Assembly (NCBI GenBank): GCA_902532525.1
Contig: CACAIK010000002.1
Location: 62,001 to 126,000 of the forward strand
Source of the DNA: an uncultured Pelagibacteraceae bacterium
GTDB lineage: Bacteria > Pseudomonadota > Alphaproteobacteria > Pelagibacterales > Pelagibacteraceae
Length of the DNA stretch: 64,000 nucleotides
Direction of reading: 5' to 3'
Part shown: piece by piece, positions 45,641-55,486 of the stretch
Layout: the number at the start of each line of letters is the position of its first letter
How positions within the stretch are numbered: the first letter of the stretch is position 1
Program-made: the position numbers and the translations under genes
Notes under the pieces: generated by a model
Seen by the model: the letters and a program-made list of their open reading frames with translations, nothing else
Told to the model about the DNA's origin: nothing
Database searches by the model: none

Positions 45641-48322
45641 TTAACCAGTATTTTTCATTGCAGCTGAAATACCTGCAATAGATGTTAATAATGCATCATT
45701 AAGATCATTTTTTTTATCTGAATTTAATTTTTTGTTTTTAATTTTATTCATAACTACTGCTTGAATTATATTTAAAACCTCTGTGTAAATATTTCTTACA
45801 ATAACTCCTGATCTAAATTTTTTTCTTTCATTTATAATTTCTTTTGGCGTAATTTTTTTATTTAATTTCTTAATAACTTCGAATTGGAACCTAAGTTTTT
45901 TTCCAACTCTTTTTAAATCTTTGTCTGCTAAATACTCCTCATATATTTTTGAAATATCTGGGTCCACTTTTGAAATTACCATATCCAAGATATCCATCAT
46001 TGAATTGAAGAAAGGCCAGTTTTTTTCCATATCTATTAGTGTTTTTTCAAATTTTTTAATTGATGAATATCTTAAAGCTTCTGCACTTCCAAGCCATGCT
46101 GGGAGCATTAGTCTTATTTGTGTCCAAGCAAATACCCAGGGTATTGCTCTTAAACCTTTGATATTATCAATATTCTTTCTTTTAGACGGTCTTGATCCAA
46201 TTGAAAGTTTTCCTAAAGACACATGTGGCGTAACGGTTTTAAAATATTTAATAAAATCTGAACTTTGATTAATATTTTTTCTATATGAGCTTTTTGAAAT
46301 ATCAGACATTTTTTCAATTAGATTTCTCCAATCTTTTTTAGGGACTGGCGGTGGGGTTAATGTTGCCTCCATTACCGCTCCTATATAGCTACATAAATTA
46401 TAAATTGCTAAAGGCTGATATCCATATTTCTGTTGAATTACTTCTCCTTGATCTGTTATTCTGATTTTTCCATTTACAGTATTTGGTGGTTGAGATTTTA
46501 AAGTAGCTTGAATTGGACCTCCTCCTCTACCCGCAGAACCTCCTCTTCCATGAAAGAACGTAACATCTATGTTATATTTTTTAGCAATTTTAATAATTTC
46601 TTCTTGAGCCTTATATTGATGCCAACTTGCACAAATTTTTCCAGCATCTTTACTTGAGTCTGAATATCCAATCATGACTTCTTGTTTATTTTTTATTAAA
46701 TCTCTGTACCACTTTAATGAAAACAAACTGGCCATTATTGATTTTGCGTTAATTAAGTCATCTAATGTTTCAAATAAAGGGACAACTCTTAATTTGTTTT
46801 TAATATTTGCTTCTTTTTGCAAATATAAAACAGAGAGAATGTCAGATGCAGATGATGTCATTGAAATAACATAAGCTCCTAAACATTCAGGCGGCTCTTC
46901 AGATAAAATTTTAAATGTTGACCAAACTTCTTTATTTTCTTTATTTTTAAAATTAAAGTTTTTTATGAAATTTGATTTTTTTTTCATCTTAGAAGATAAA
47001 AATTTAATTTTTTCCTCCTCACTCCATTTTAAATAATTAAGTTTATTTTTTTTCTTAATAAGTTCATTAATTAACTGTGAGTGTCTAGTTGACTCTTGTC
47101 TAATATCTAGTTTTGCAAGATTAACTCCAAAACATTTTGCTCTTCTCATTAAATCTAATAATTCGCCACTTGCTATATTTTCACTTTGATTTTCCTCTAA
47201 AGACTCACGGACAATTCTAAGAGGTTTTAAAATTTCCTCTTTTGAGTTTAGCAATTTTTTATAGTCCAAAGGTTTTTTATTCACTATGAACTGTTCAATT
47301 GCTCTGTGAGTAAATCTCATTTTATCCCTTAGAGGTCTTAAGAAAACTCTGTAAGGCTCAAATGATTTTCCTGTTAGTTTTTGAATTTTTTTAGAACATT
47401 TTCTCATTGAATACGATCTAATTAATTTAGTAAGTTCTTTTTCATACAATTTTGCTGCTTCCCATCTTGATAATAACAAAACTTCTTTGGTTACTTTTGA
47501 AGTTACATTTGGATTTCCATCTCTATCACCTCCCATCCATGATCCAAACTCAATAGGATTAAAATTTTTTGGCAAACCTTTACCCATATTTTTCAAAAAT
47601 ATATCATTGAGTCTTCTGTAGACTTTTGGAATAGTTTCCCAAAGACTATCCTCTATTATTGCAAGACCCCATCGCGCTTCATCGGCTGGAGACGGTTTTG
47701 ATCTTTTTAAGTCATCTGTATTCCAGATAATGGTAAATTCATCATGAATTTTTTTATTTAAAGATTTTATTTTTAAAGCGTGATCTTTAAATAACTCTCT
47801 TTCTTCAAGTATTTCTGTAATTTTATGATATTTTTGAATTAAAGTTCTTCTTTTGACCTCTGTTGGATGAGCTGTCAAAACTATTCCAATATTTAAATTT
47901 TTCGCAAAATTATATATTTTATTATTATTAATTTTTTTATTTTTAAATAATTTCTCAAAAATTTCTTCTATAAAAATATTTTTTTGATTTTTACCGTCTC
48001 TTTTATTTTCATATTGGTTGAGTTGTCTAGATGCATCAATAGACTCGGCTAGATTTATAAAATTCATAAAATGATTAAATGCTCTTGCAAGCTTGTAAGT
48101 ATTTTTAGGATTAATACTTTTTATTTCACTAGAAATTTTTTTATATGATCTTTTTTGGATTTTATTTGCTTTTGATAACTTTCTAATTTTCTCAACAAGA
48201 TTATAAAAGCTTTTACCTTCTTGTTCTTTAATTACATTTCCTAATGAATTTCCTAAAAACCTAACATCCTCTCTTAAAGATTTTGTTGGAATTCTTTCAT
48301 AATATAAGTCTCTTTTGATCAC
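45641..48322 (-). CDS. ppc: Phosphoenolpyruvate carboxylase
   Basis: TAHPTEVKRRT; IGYSDSSKDAGKICASWH; FFHGRGGSAGRGGGP; C-terminal MKNTG. Confidence 0.96.
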   Translation of the reverse strand: MIKRDLYYERIPTKSLREDVRFLGNSLGNVIKEQEGKSFYNLVEKIRKLSKANKIQKRSYKKISSEIKSINPKNTYKLARAFNHFMNFINLAESIDASRQLNQYENKRDGKNQKNIFIEEIFEKLFKNKKINNNKIYNFAKNLNIGIVLTAHPTEVKRRTLIQKYHKITEILEERELFKDHALKIKSLNKKIHDEFTIIWNTDDLKRSKPSPADEARWGLAIIEDSLWETIPKVYRRLNDIFLKNMGKGLPKNFNPIEFGSWMGGDRDGNPNVTSKVTKEVLLLSRWEAAKLYEKELTKLIRSYSMRKCSKKIQKLTGKSFEPYRVFLRPLRDKMRFTHRAIEQFIVNKKPLDYKKLLNSKEEILKPLRIVRESLEENQSENIASGELLDLMRRAKCFGVNLAKLDIRQESTRHSQLINELIKKKNKLNYLKWSEEEKIKFLSSKMKKKSNFIKNFNFKNKENKEVWSTFKILSEEPPECLGAYVISMTSSASDILSVLYLQKEANIKNKLRVVPLFETLDDLINAKSIMASLFSLKWYRDLIKNKQEVMIGYSDSSKDAGKICASWHQYKAQEEIIKIAKKYNIDVTFFHGRGGSAGRGGGPIQATLKSQPPNTVNGKIRITDQGEVIQQKYGYQPLAIYNLCSYIGAVMEATLTPPPVPKKDWRNLIEKMSDISKSSYRKNINQSSDFIKYFKTVTPHVSLGKLSIGSRPSKRKNIDNIKGLRAIPWVFAWTQIRLMLPAWLGSAEALRYSSIKKFEKTLIDMEKNWPFFNSMMDILDMVISKVDPDISKIYEEYLADKDLKRVGKKLRFQFEVIKKLNKKITPKEIINERKKFRSGVIVRNIYTEVLNIIQAVVMNKIKNKKLNSDKKNDLNDALLTSIAGISAAMKNTG

Positions 48323-48356
48323 AATTTATTATACCAAAAAAGAGATTATATTTGGA

Positions 48357-49199
48357 TTAAATTGCTACTACTTTTGATTTTTGTTCACCAAGAAGTTCAA
48401 TTGAAAGCCTCATTTCATCACCTGCTTTTAAAAATTTTTGTGGCTTCATTCCCATTCCAACTCCTGGGGGTGTTCCTGTGGTAATGATATCTCCTGGTTG
48501 AAGGGACATATATCGACTAACATATGAAACAATATGATCTACATTAAAAATCATTGTTTTTGTATTACCTGTTTGCATTCGTTCACCATTTAAATCTAAT
48601 TCCATGTTTAGGTTGTTTACATCATTAATCTCATCTTTGGTCACAAGGTATGGACCAATAGGACCAAATGTATCGTGCGACTTACCTTTTACCCACTGTC
48701 CCATTTTTTCTATTTGCCACTCTCTTTCACTTACATCATTCACTAAACAATAACCTAAGATATAATCTTGTGAATTTTTCTCTGGGATATTTTTAGCATT
48801 TTTTCCTATAACTAAACCTAGCTCAACTTCCCAATCTAGTTTTTTTGAATAGCTTGTAATTTCAATATCATCATTTGGTCCATTGATTGAACTACTGGCT
48901 TTCATAAACACAATTGGTTCTGTTGGTGGTTTTGCTCCAGTTTCCGCTGCATGGTCAGAAAAATTTAATCCAATTGCAATAAATTTTCCTGGTTTAGTTA
49001 TGCATGAACCAATCCTTGTATTATTTGAAATCACAGGCAAGGATGATAAATCAATTTGTTTAATTTTTTCAATTGTTTCAAAATTTAAATGAGTTGGATC
49101 TAAATCATTTATATGTTTGGATATATCTCTCAACTTTCCATCTTTATCTAATATAGCTGGCTTTTCTTGACTTTTTTCTCCCACTCTTAGTAATTTCAT
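48357..49199 (-). CDS. Fumarylacetoacetate hydrolase family protein
   Basis: AIGLNFSDHAAETGAKPPTEPIVFMKASSSINGP; ITTGTPPGVGMG. Confidence 0.88.
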   Translation of the reverse strand: MKLLRVGEKSQEKPAILDKDGKLRDISKHINDLDPTHLNFETIEKIKQIDLSSLPVISNNTRIGSCITKPGKFIAIGLNFSDHAAETGAKPPTEPIVFMKASSSINGPNDDIEITSYSKKLDWEVELGLVIGKNAKNIPEKNSQDYILGYCLVNDVSEREWQIEKMGQWVKGKSHDTFGPIGPYLVTKDEINDVNNLNMELDLNGERMQTGNTKTMIFNVDHIVSYVSRYMSLQPGDIITTGTPPGVGMGMKPQKFLKAGDEMRLSIELLGEQKSKVVAI

Positions 49200-49213
49200 T
49201 TTATCTCCAATAA

Positions 49214-50068
49214 TTATTTATAGCTTTTGTATAACGAACTATGATCATAATTACCCAATCCTTTTTTAACGAGATTATTATACATTTTTTTAACTATTTT
49301 AGATAAAGGTAATTCTAGCTTTTTATTTTTTGCACAATCAAGGATGTTGTTCATATCTTTTAATTGAGAAAAATTTTTTCCTCTTGGTTTAAAATCTTTT
49401 TTGATCATTCTTAATCCATGAGTTTGTAAAACTTTACTGTCAGCCCACCCCCCTTTTAATGCTTTGAGAATATTTATTGGATTTACATTATTTTTTTGTG
49501 CTAATTTAATAGCCTCTGCAACAGATCCAATTGTAATTCCTACTATTATTTGATTAGCTAATTTTGCTATTTGACCTGCAGAATTTTTTCCAACTAAAAC
49601 AGGATTGCCTAATTTCTTTAGTATATTTAAATTTTTAGAAAAAACTTTCTTATCTCCGCCAACCATTATGGCCAGCTGAGCATTCTCTGCACCATTTGTG
49701 CCTCCAGAAACTGGCGCGTCCAAAAAATTAACTTTATATTTTTTTAATAATTTTGATAAATTAATTGCTGTTTTAGGATTTGCAGAACTCATATCTATAA
49801 CTGTAGATCCTGCTTTTAAATTTTTTAAAAATTCTAAGTTTGAATATATTTTTTTTAGAGCCTTATCATCAGATAACATAGTAATTATTAAATCCTGGTC
49901 AGAAACAACTTCCTTTAATGAATTACATACTTTTGCGCCATAATTTTTTAATTTATCAGCTTTTTTTTTAGTTCTATTAAAAACTTTGACTTGATATTTA
50001 GATTTTAGAAGATTTTTTGCCATAGGAGCACCCATTAATCCAATTCCTATAAAACCGATTTTTGTCAT
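49214..50068 (-). CDS. 3-hydroxyisobutyrate dehydrogenase / 2-hydroxy-3-oxopropionate reductase-like protein
   Basis: IGFIGIGLMGAPMAKNLLKS; DAPVSGGTNGAENAQ; GQIAKLANQI. Confidence 0.85.
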   Translation of the reverse strand: MTKIGFIGIGLMGAPMAKNLLKSKYQVKVFNRTKKKADKLKNYGAKVCNSLKEVVSDQDLIITMLSDDKALKKIYSNLEFLKNLKAGSTVIDMSSANPKTAINLSKLLKKYKVNFLDAPVSGGTNGAENAQLAIMVGGDKKVFSKNLNILKKLGNPVLVGKNSAGQIAKLANQIIVGITIGSVAEAIKLAQKNNVNPINILKALKGGWADSKVLQTHGLRMIKKDFKPRGKNFSQLKDMNNILDCAKNKKLELPLSKIVKKMYNNLVKKGLGNYDHSSLYKSYK

Positions 50069-50069
50069 A

Positions 50070-50945
50070 TTAATAATTCAACCGTGCCGCTCCTCTTACT
50101 CCACTTGCATCTCCATACTTAGCCTTTAAAAATTTCGTATTTATATATTTAATTTCCATATTTTTTGTAACCATTTTCTTTAATTCATTTAATGAAGAGA
50201 TTTCATTAGATAATCCACCTCCAAATACAAATACATCAGGATCAATTGTATAAATTAAGTTAACAAGTGCTCTAGCCAACCGTATTTTAAAATGTTTAAT
50301 AAAAATTGATTTTGTAAACTTATCAGATTTATTAAATATTTCTCTCGCAGTAATTTTTTTATGATAAAGTTTTTCCAAACCTTTTCCTGAGGTAAACTTT
50401 TGTATTTGCATAAGTGATATCTTTTTTTTAATATATTTTTTATCGTTTAGATTTCCAAAAATTGGTAGAGGAAGATGTCCCCACTCTCCAGAAATATAAT
50501 TTGCACCTTTTAAGATTTTCTTATTAATAACTATTCCACCTCCAGTGCCTGATCCAATAATTATTCCGAAAACAACATTATAATTTTTTGCAGCTCCATC
50601 CATTGCTTCAGATAATGCAAAACAATTTGCATCATTTTCACATTTTATATTTCTTTTTAAAGCTTTTGATAAATCTATGTTTAATTTTTTATTATTTAAT
50701 TGTTTGGCATTTACTGAATTTTTAAGTAGTCCAGTTTTATAATCTATAGATCCGGGATGACACACGCCTACTTGAAATTTTTTTTTATACTTCCGATCTA
50801 GTGAAAAAACTATTTTACTAACATCTTTTATTATTTTTTTATAACTCTTTGGGCAAGGGATCCTTGATCTCTCAATTTCATCACCATTTTTTTTTAAGAT
50901 GACGCTTTCAATTTTTGTTGCCCCAATATCTATTCCAATTTTCAT
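50070..50945 (-). CDS. ROK family sugar kinase-like protein (lacks CxCGxxGC zinc motif)
   Basis: MKIGIDIGATKIESVIL; IIIGSGTGGGIVINKK; SGEWGHLPL; DPDVFVFGGGLSN. Confidence 0.8.
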   Translation of the reverse strand: MKIGIDIGATKIESVILKKNGDEIERSRIPCPKSYKKIIKDVSKIVFSLDRKYKKKFQVGVCHPGSIDYKTGLLKNSVNAKQLNNKKLNIDLSKALKRNIKCENDANCFALSEAMDGAAKNYNVVFGIIIGSGTGGGIVINKKILKGANYISGEWGHLPLPIFGNLNDKKYIKKKISLMQIQKFTSGKGLEKLYHKKITAREIFNKSDKFTKSIFIKHFKIRLARALVNLIYTIDPDVFVFGGGLSNEISSLNELKKMVTKNMEIKYINTKFLKAKYGDASGVRGAARLNY

Positions 50946-50946
50946 T

Positions 50947-51975
50947 TTAGTAAGAGCTTGATTCTTTCCAAATATTTATATCCCCTTCTTTAGCGGTTTT
51001 ATTAATTATTCTCATTTCAGAAGGTGTAAAATTAAGTTTGTTTAGACTTTCTATATTTTCTTTTAACTGGTTAATATTTCTAACTCCGATTAGAGCAGAT
51101 GTTACATAATTATTTGACAAGACCCAGGAAATTGCCATTTGAGATAAAGATTGACCTCTTTTATTTGCAATCTTATTTAAATCTGAAACTATCTTTAAGT
51201 TTTTTTTTGTTATTAAAGATTTATCTAAATAAGATGTAACATCACTCGCTCTTGAAACTCTAGGTATCTTTTTTAAATATTTGTCTGATAGCATTCCTTG
51301 AGCAAGAGGAGAAAAGGCAATACATCCAATTTTAAGTTTTTTTATAGTTTTAGTTAAATCTTTTTCAATCCATCTATTAATTAAAGAATATGAAGGCTGG
51401 TGAATAAACAATTTAATATTTCTTGATTTTAGAATTTTGTAAATTTGGTTCGTCTTTTTGGAAGAATAAGATGATATACCAACATATAAAGCTTTTCCCG
51501 ATTTATAAATACTCTCTAATGCATCTGCTGTTTCTTCTAAAGGTGTATTTGGATCAAATCTATGTGAGTAAAATATATCAAAGTAATCAATTTTCATTCT
51601 TTTTAAACTTTGATCACAACTTGCGATAATATGTTTTTTTGACCCCCATTCTCCATAAGGTCCTTCCCACATATCATAACCAGCTTTTGATGATATAATC
51701 AGTTCATCTCTATATTTTTTTAAATCTTTGCTTATTATTTTTCCAAAATTACTTTCTGTACTACCGTAAGGGGGGCCATAATTATTTGCCAAATCAAAAT
51801 GAGTGATGCCTTTATCAAAAGCATAGAATAATATTTTTTTAATATTAGAAAGTGGAACTTTACCTCCAAAGTTATGCCAAAGCCCAAGGCTTATTAGTGG
51901 TAATTTAACTCCACTATCGCCACAAGTTCTATATAACATCTCTGAATATCTTTTATTATCAGCGTTATATTTCAT
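50947..51975 (-). CDS. Aldo/keto reductase (YghZ-like)
   Basis: GITHFDLANNYGPPYGSTESNFGKII; IDYFDIFYSHRFDPNTPLEET. Confidence 0.88.
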   Translation of the reverse strand: MKYNADNKRYSEMLYRTCGDSGVKLPLISLGLWHNFGGKVPLSNIKKILFYAFDKGITHFDLANNYGPPYGSTESNFGKIISKDLKKYRDELIISSKAGYDMWEGPYGEWGSKKHIIASCDQSLKRMKIDYFDIFYSHRFDPNTPLEETADALESIYKSGKALYVGISSYSSKKTNQIYKILKSRNIKLFIHQPSYSLINRWIEKDLTKTIKKLKIGCIAFSPLAQGMLSDKYLKKIPRVSRASDVTSYLDKSLITKKNLKIVSDLNKIANKRGQSLSQMAISWVLSNNYVTSALIGVRNINQLKENIESLNKLNFTPSEMRIINKTAKEGDINIWKESSSY

Positions 51976-51977
51976 AT

Positions 51978-52892
51978 TTAGTAAACCTCGACCTCTTCAT
52001 ATGTTGGCATGGAATTCGCGGCTCCTTCTTTAGTTGTAGAAATACCAGCAACTTTATTAGAAAATTCTAATGCATCAACAATTTTTAATGATTTGGCTAA
52101 TGCTACACTAAAAGCTCCATTAAAAGCATCACCTGCTCCAGTAGTATCTTTTACATCCTCTTTTAATTCATGGGCGTCTACAAAATGGCTTTCAGTTCCA
52201 TTTGAAAAATAAACTCCTTTAGAACCTAGAGTTATTAAGATATTTTTTATTCCTTTTTTTAAAAATTCTTTAGCTGCATTTTCTATTTCAGATTTTGTTT
52301 CTATTTTTTTTTCTAAATAAAAACTAGCTTCAGTTTCATTTGGTGTAAAATAGTCTATATTTTTAAAGTCATTCTCAGATATTTTCGAAGCAGGAGCTGG
52401 ATTTAATATTGTAATTGAACCAGTATCTTTAGCTTTTTGTAAAGCATAGCTTGTAACATCATATGGTGTTTCTAATTGTGTTAAGAATATATCTGACTTG
52501 TCGATTGCTTTTAAATTATTATCTATATCAGAACTATTTAAAGTGCCAGCAGCGCCTGGTATGATGTTTATTGCATTATCACCTGTATTAGCATTAATCA
52601 TAATACCAGCAACGCCAGTTGATTGATTTTTATCTTTGATAATATAATCGGTATTTACTCCAGAGGATTTATATAAATTTAGTGCCATTTCAGCATTATT
52701 ATCATCACCTATTTTTGTAATAAAACTTATGTTTCCGCCAAGTCTTGCTGCGGCAATGGCTTGGTTAGATCCTTTTCCACCAGGTCCTATTAAGTGTTTT
52801 GTTCCTAAAATAGTTTGCCCCACTTCAGGAATTTTTTCACCAATAAAACATAAGTCTGCAACAAATACCCCAAATACACATATAGACTTCAT
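51978..52892 (-). CDS. rbsK: Ribokinase (PfkB family)
   Basis: GPGGKGSNQAIAAARLGG; DTTGAGDAFNGAF. Confidence 0.88.
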   Translation of the reverse strand: MKSICVFGVFVADLCFIGEKIPEVGQTILGTKHLIGPGGKGSNQAIAAARLGGNISFITKIGDDNNAEMALNLYKSSGVNTDYIIKDKNQSTGVAGIMINANTGDNAINIIPGAAGTLNSSDIDNNLKAIDKSDIFLTQLETPYDVTSYALQKAKDTGSITILNPAPASKISENDFKNIDYFTPNETEASFYLEKKIETKSEIENAAKEFLKKGIKNILITLGSKGVYFSNGTESHFVDAHELKEDVKDTTGAGDAFNGAFSVALAKSLKIVDALEFSNKVAGISTTKEGAANSMPTYEEVEVY

Positions 52893-52896
52893 TTAA

Positions 52897-53358
52897 TTAA
52901 GACCAGACTTTACCGTCAGGAAGAATAACTCCTTTAGTTATAATAAAACATCCAAAAGGTCGAGCATCTGTAGTGGTTACAATACAATATGCTTTTTTTG
53001 CTTCTTCATAAAAATTTTGTCTTGAAATTGATCCAACTTTCCATTGGGGACCAGAATTATTTTTTACTGCTTCAATAAATTCTTTATGAGTTTCAGTTAG
53101 TTCTTCTGGTTTATCATCTACTTCCATTCTAAGTGCAGGTGAGCCCCCTTGTGATACGGTAAAACTATCTAATGGAAAAACAGATAAAATTGCATTTGCT
53201 GCACTTTTAATATCTACACCATCTAATCGTATTACATTCTTGTTCATAGAGTTTGCAGGAAAATTAGCATCAGCAAGAATAATTTTCTCACCATGACCCA
53301 TAGATCTTAAATGAAAGAGTAAATCAGGGCTTAAAACTGGGTTAATATTTATTAACAT
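52897..53358 (-). CDS. RbsD/FucU mutarotase family protein
   Basis: MGHGEKIILADANFPA; FYEEAKKAYCIVTTTDARPFGCFIITKGVI. Confidence 0.85.
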   Translation of the reverse strand: MLININPVLSPDLLFHLRSMGHGEKIILADANFPANSMNKNVIRLDGVDIKSAANAILSVFPLDSFTVSQGGSPALRMEVDDKPEELTETHKEFIEAVKNNSGPQWKVGSISRQNFYEEAKKAYCIVTTTDARPFGCFIITKGVILPDGKVWS

Positions 53359-53376
53359 TAAAAGATTATATTACAT

Positions 53377-53412
53377 AAAAAAAAAGGGTGGAATAAAAAT
53401 TCCACCCTTTTT
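53377..53412 (-). terminator. Intrinsic terminator after the Rbs-like SBP gene
   Basis: AAAAAGGGTGGAA-TAAAAA-TTCCACCCTTTTT, 13-bp perfect stem; the + strand poly-A at 53377-53385 gives a U-tract in the minus transcript. Confidence 0.85.
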
Positions 53413-53431
53413 AAATGTTATATACTAATGA

Positions 53432-54364
53432 TTATTTAAAATCGTTAGCGTTTTCTTTTGTCACTAGTTGTGTTCCAGTATCAATGTTTGGATCAATACT
53501 TCCACCATTAGCTAGCTCAAGTGCATATTTAACACCGTAAGCACCCATGTTATATGAGAACTGAGCAATAGTTGCAGTCATTTCACCTTTTAAGATACTT
53601 GTAGCAGCATCTGGAGTTGCATCAAAACCAACAACAACAACATCATTCATATCTGCATCTTTAAGAGCTTGCATAGCACCTAAGCCCATATTGTCATTTG
53701 AAGCAAAAATTGCTTTGATGTTAGGATTTTTCAAAATAATAGACTCTGTAACTGATCTACCTTTTGCAGTATCCCACTCAGCTGTTTGAGTAGCAACTAT
53801 ATTTAAACCACAATTTTTAAATCCTTTAATTGCACCGTCTCTTCTTAGTAAAGCTGTTGATTGAGACTCTATTCCAGTCAAAATTGCAACATCTGAACCT
53901 TTTGGAGTTTTATCACAAATGAATTTAGCAGCTAATTCTGCTCCATTCATATTGTTAGTTCCAATAAAAGTAACACCTTCATTAATCCCTTTTGTATCTA
54001 CGAATACAACTGGAACACCACTTTTGATAGCGTCATCTACAATTGGAGCAAATGCATTTGGATCTCCTGGTGCAAGAGCTAAAGCATCAACACCTTTAGC
54101 AAGTTGGTCTTCAACTTGGTTAATTTGTGCTTGAACATCACCTTCTTGAGGTGGCGCAACCAAGATTAACTTAACACCTAATTTTTTAGCTTCTTCTTCA
54201 GCACCTTTTGTAACAGAAGCCCAGAAAGGATTTCCAGACCCAGGACCTTTAATACTGAACAAGATTTTTTTACCATGACCATCAGCAAAAGAAGCTGAAA
54301 TCATGCTTATCGATAAAAAAATTGCTGATACTAAAACAGCAATTTTTCTTGATAGTTCTCTCAT
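53432..54364 (-). CDS. ABC sugar transporter substrate-binding protein (RbsB-like)
   Basis: Signal peptide; GSGNPFWASVTKGAEEEAKKLGVKL; VDALALAPGDP; IFASNDNMGLGAMQAL. Confidence 0.87.
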   Translation of the reverse strand: MRELSRKIAVLVSAIFLSISMISASFADGHGKKILFSIKGPGSGNPFWASVTKGAEEEAKKLGVKLILVAPPQEGDVQAQINQVEDQLAKGVDALALAPGDPNAFAPIVDDAIKSGVPVVFVDTKGINEGVTFIGTNNMNGAELAAKFICDKTPKGSDVAILTGIESQSTALLRRDGAIKGFKNCGLNIVATQTAEWDTAKGRSVTESIILKNPNIKAIFASNDNMGLGAMQALKDADMNDVVVVGFDATPDAATSILKGEMTATIAQFSYNMGAYGVKYALELANGGSIDPNIDTGTQLVTKENANDFK

Positions 54365-54471
54365 AAATTTCCCCTTTAATAATTATTAAAGCTTAATTTA
54401 ATAAAATTTTTAAAAAAAATTCAACTGTTTACAGGGTCTCTTATGATAGCATCTATTCAACTTTGACGTGT

Positions 54472-55485
54472 TTATTTTCTCGTACCGAAATCTCTTCTTA
54501 AAACATCCACGTAAACTGCTAATACAATGATCGAGCCAATCAATACCTGTTGCCAGAATGAGCTTACATCCATCAAATTAAGTCCATTTCTTAAAATTCC
54601 CATAATCATTACTCCGGCAAAAACTCCAAGAACAGTTCCTCTACCACCAAAGAAACTAGCTCCACCAATTATACATGCTGCGATAGCATCCAATTCAGAT
54701 TGTAATCCTGCATTAGGATAACCAGAGTCTGTTCTTCCTGCTAAAATTAATGCTCCAATACCTGATAAAAATCCACAAAGTGAATAAACAATTATTAAAA
54801 TTTTATTAACATTAATTCCTGAAGCTCTTGCTGCGCTTGGGTTGCCACCAATTGCATAAATCCACTTTCCTGTTCGACTATGATTCAAGAAAACCCAAAA
54901 AACAAAATATACAACCGCGATTAAAACTAAACTTACGGGAAGATATTGAGATTTCTCTAATCCTAACCAAGTAAGATCTATTCTACCATGACCTAAGTAC
55001 CTAACTTCATCGGTAAATCCACTTATGGGTGTTCCGCCTGAAATTAAGTTTCCTGTTCCTCTAAAAATATAAAGAGTTCCTAAAGTCATTATAAAAGGAT
55101 GAGGCATTCTTAAAAGTGTTATCCCCAAACCATTTATCAACCCACATAAAAATCCAGCAAATAAAGGAACTAGAACAACTATAAACCAAGGTGCTCCAGC
55201 TTTAGCTACTATTGCTAAAATCATCAATGAAAGCATCATTATTGAGCCAACTGATAGATCTATTCCCGCAGTCACAATCACCATAAAAACACCTAAAGCT
55301 AACATTGATTGCCAAGATATTTGTTTGAATACGTTTGTTACATTTCTCCAAGACAAGAAGACATCTGGTTGCAAAATATGCATTACCAAGATCATGATAA
55401 CTAATAATAGTAAAATCCCATATTTTTCAAAATATGGAATAAGTTTTACATATAAGCTATCTTGTTTTTTTTCCTTATCGTCCAT
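54472..55485 (-). CDS. ABC sugar transporter permease (RbsC-like)
   Basis: VIVTAGIDLSVGSIMMLS; SELDAIAACIIGGASFFGGRGTVLG. ORF to 55521 overlaps the ATPase; ATG at 55485 preferred. Confidence 0.87.
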   Translation of the reverse strand: MDDKEKKQDSLYVKLIPYFEKYGILLLLVIMILVMHILQPDVFLSWRNVTNVFKQISWQSMLALGVFMVIVTAGIDLSVGSIMMLSLMILAIVAKAGAPWFIVVLVPLFAGFLCGLINGLGITLLRMPHPFIMTLGTLYIFRGTGNLISGGTPISGFTDEVRYLGHGRIDLTWLGLEKSQYLPVSLVLIAVVYFVFWVFLNHSRTGKWIYAIGGNPSAARASGINVNKILIIVYSLCGFLSGIGALILAGRTDSGYPNAGLQSELDAIAACIIGGASFFGGRGTVLGVFAGVMIMGILRNGLNLMDVSSFWQQVLIGSIIVLAVYVDVLRRDFGTRK

Positions 55486-55486
55486 T

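Noticed and set aside
54419-54462. Direct repeat ATTCAACT x2 upstream of the RbsB-like gene
   Set aside because: Only 8 bp and AT-rich; plausible by chance.
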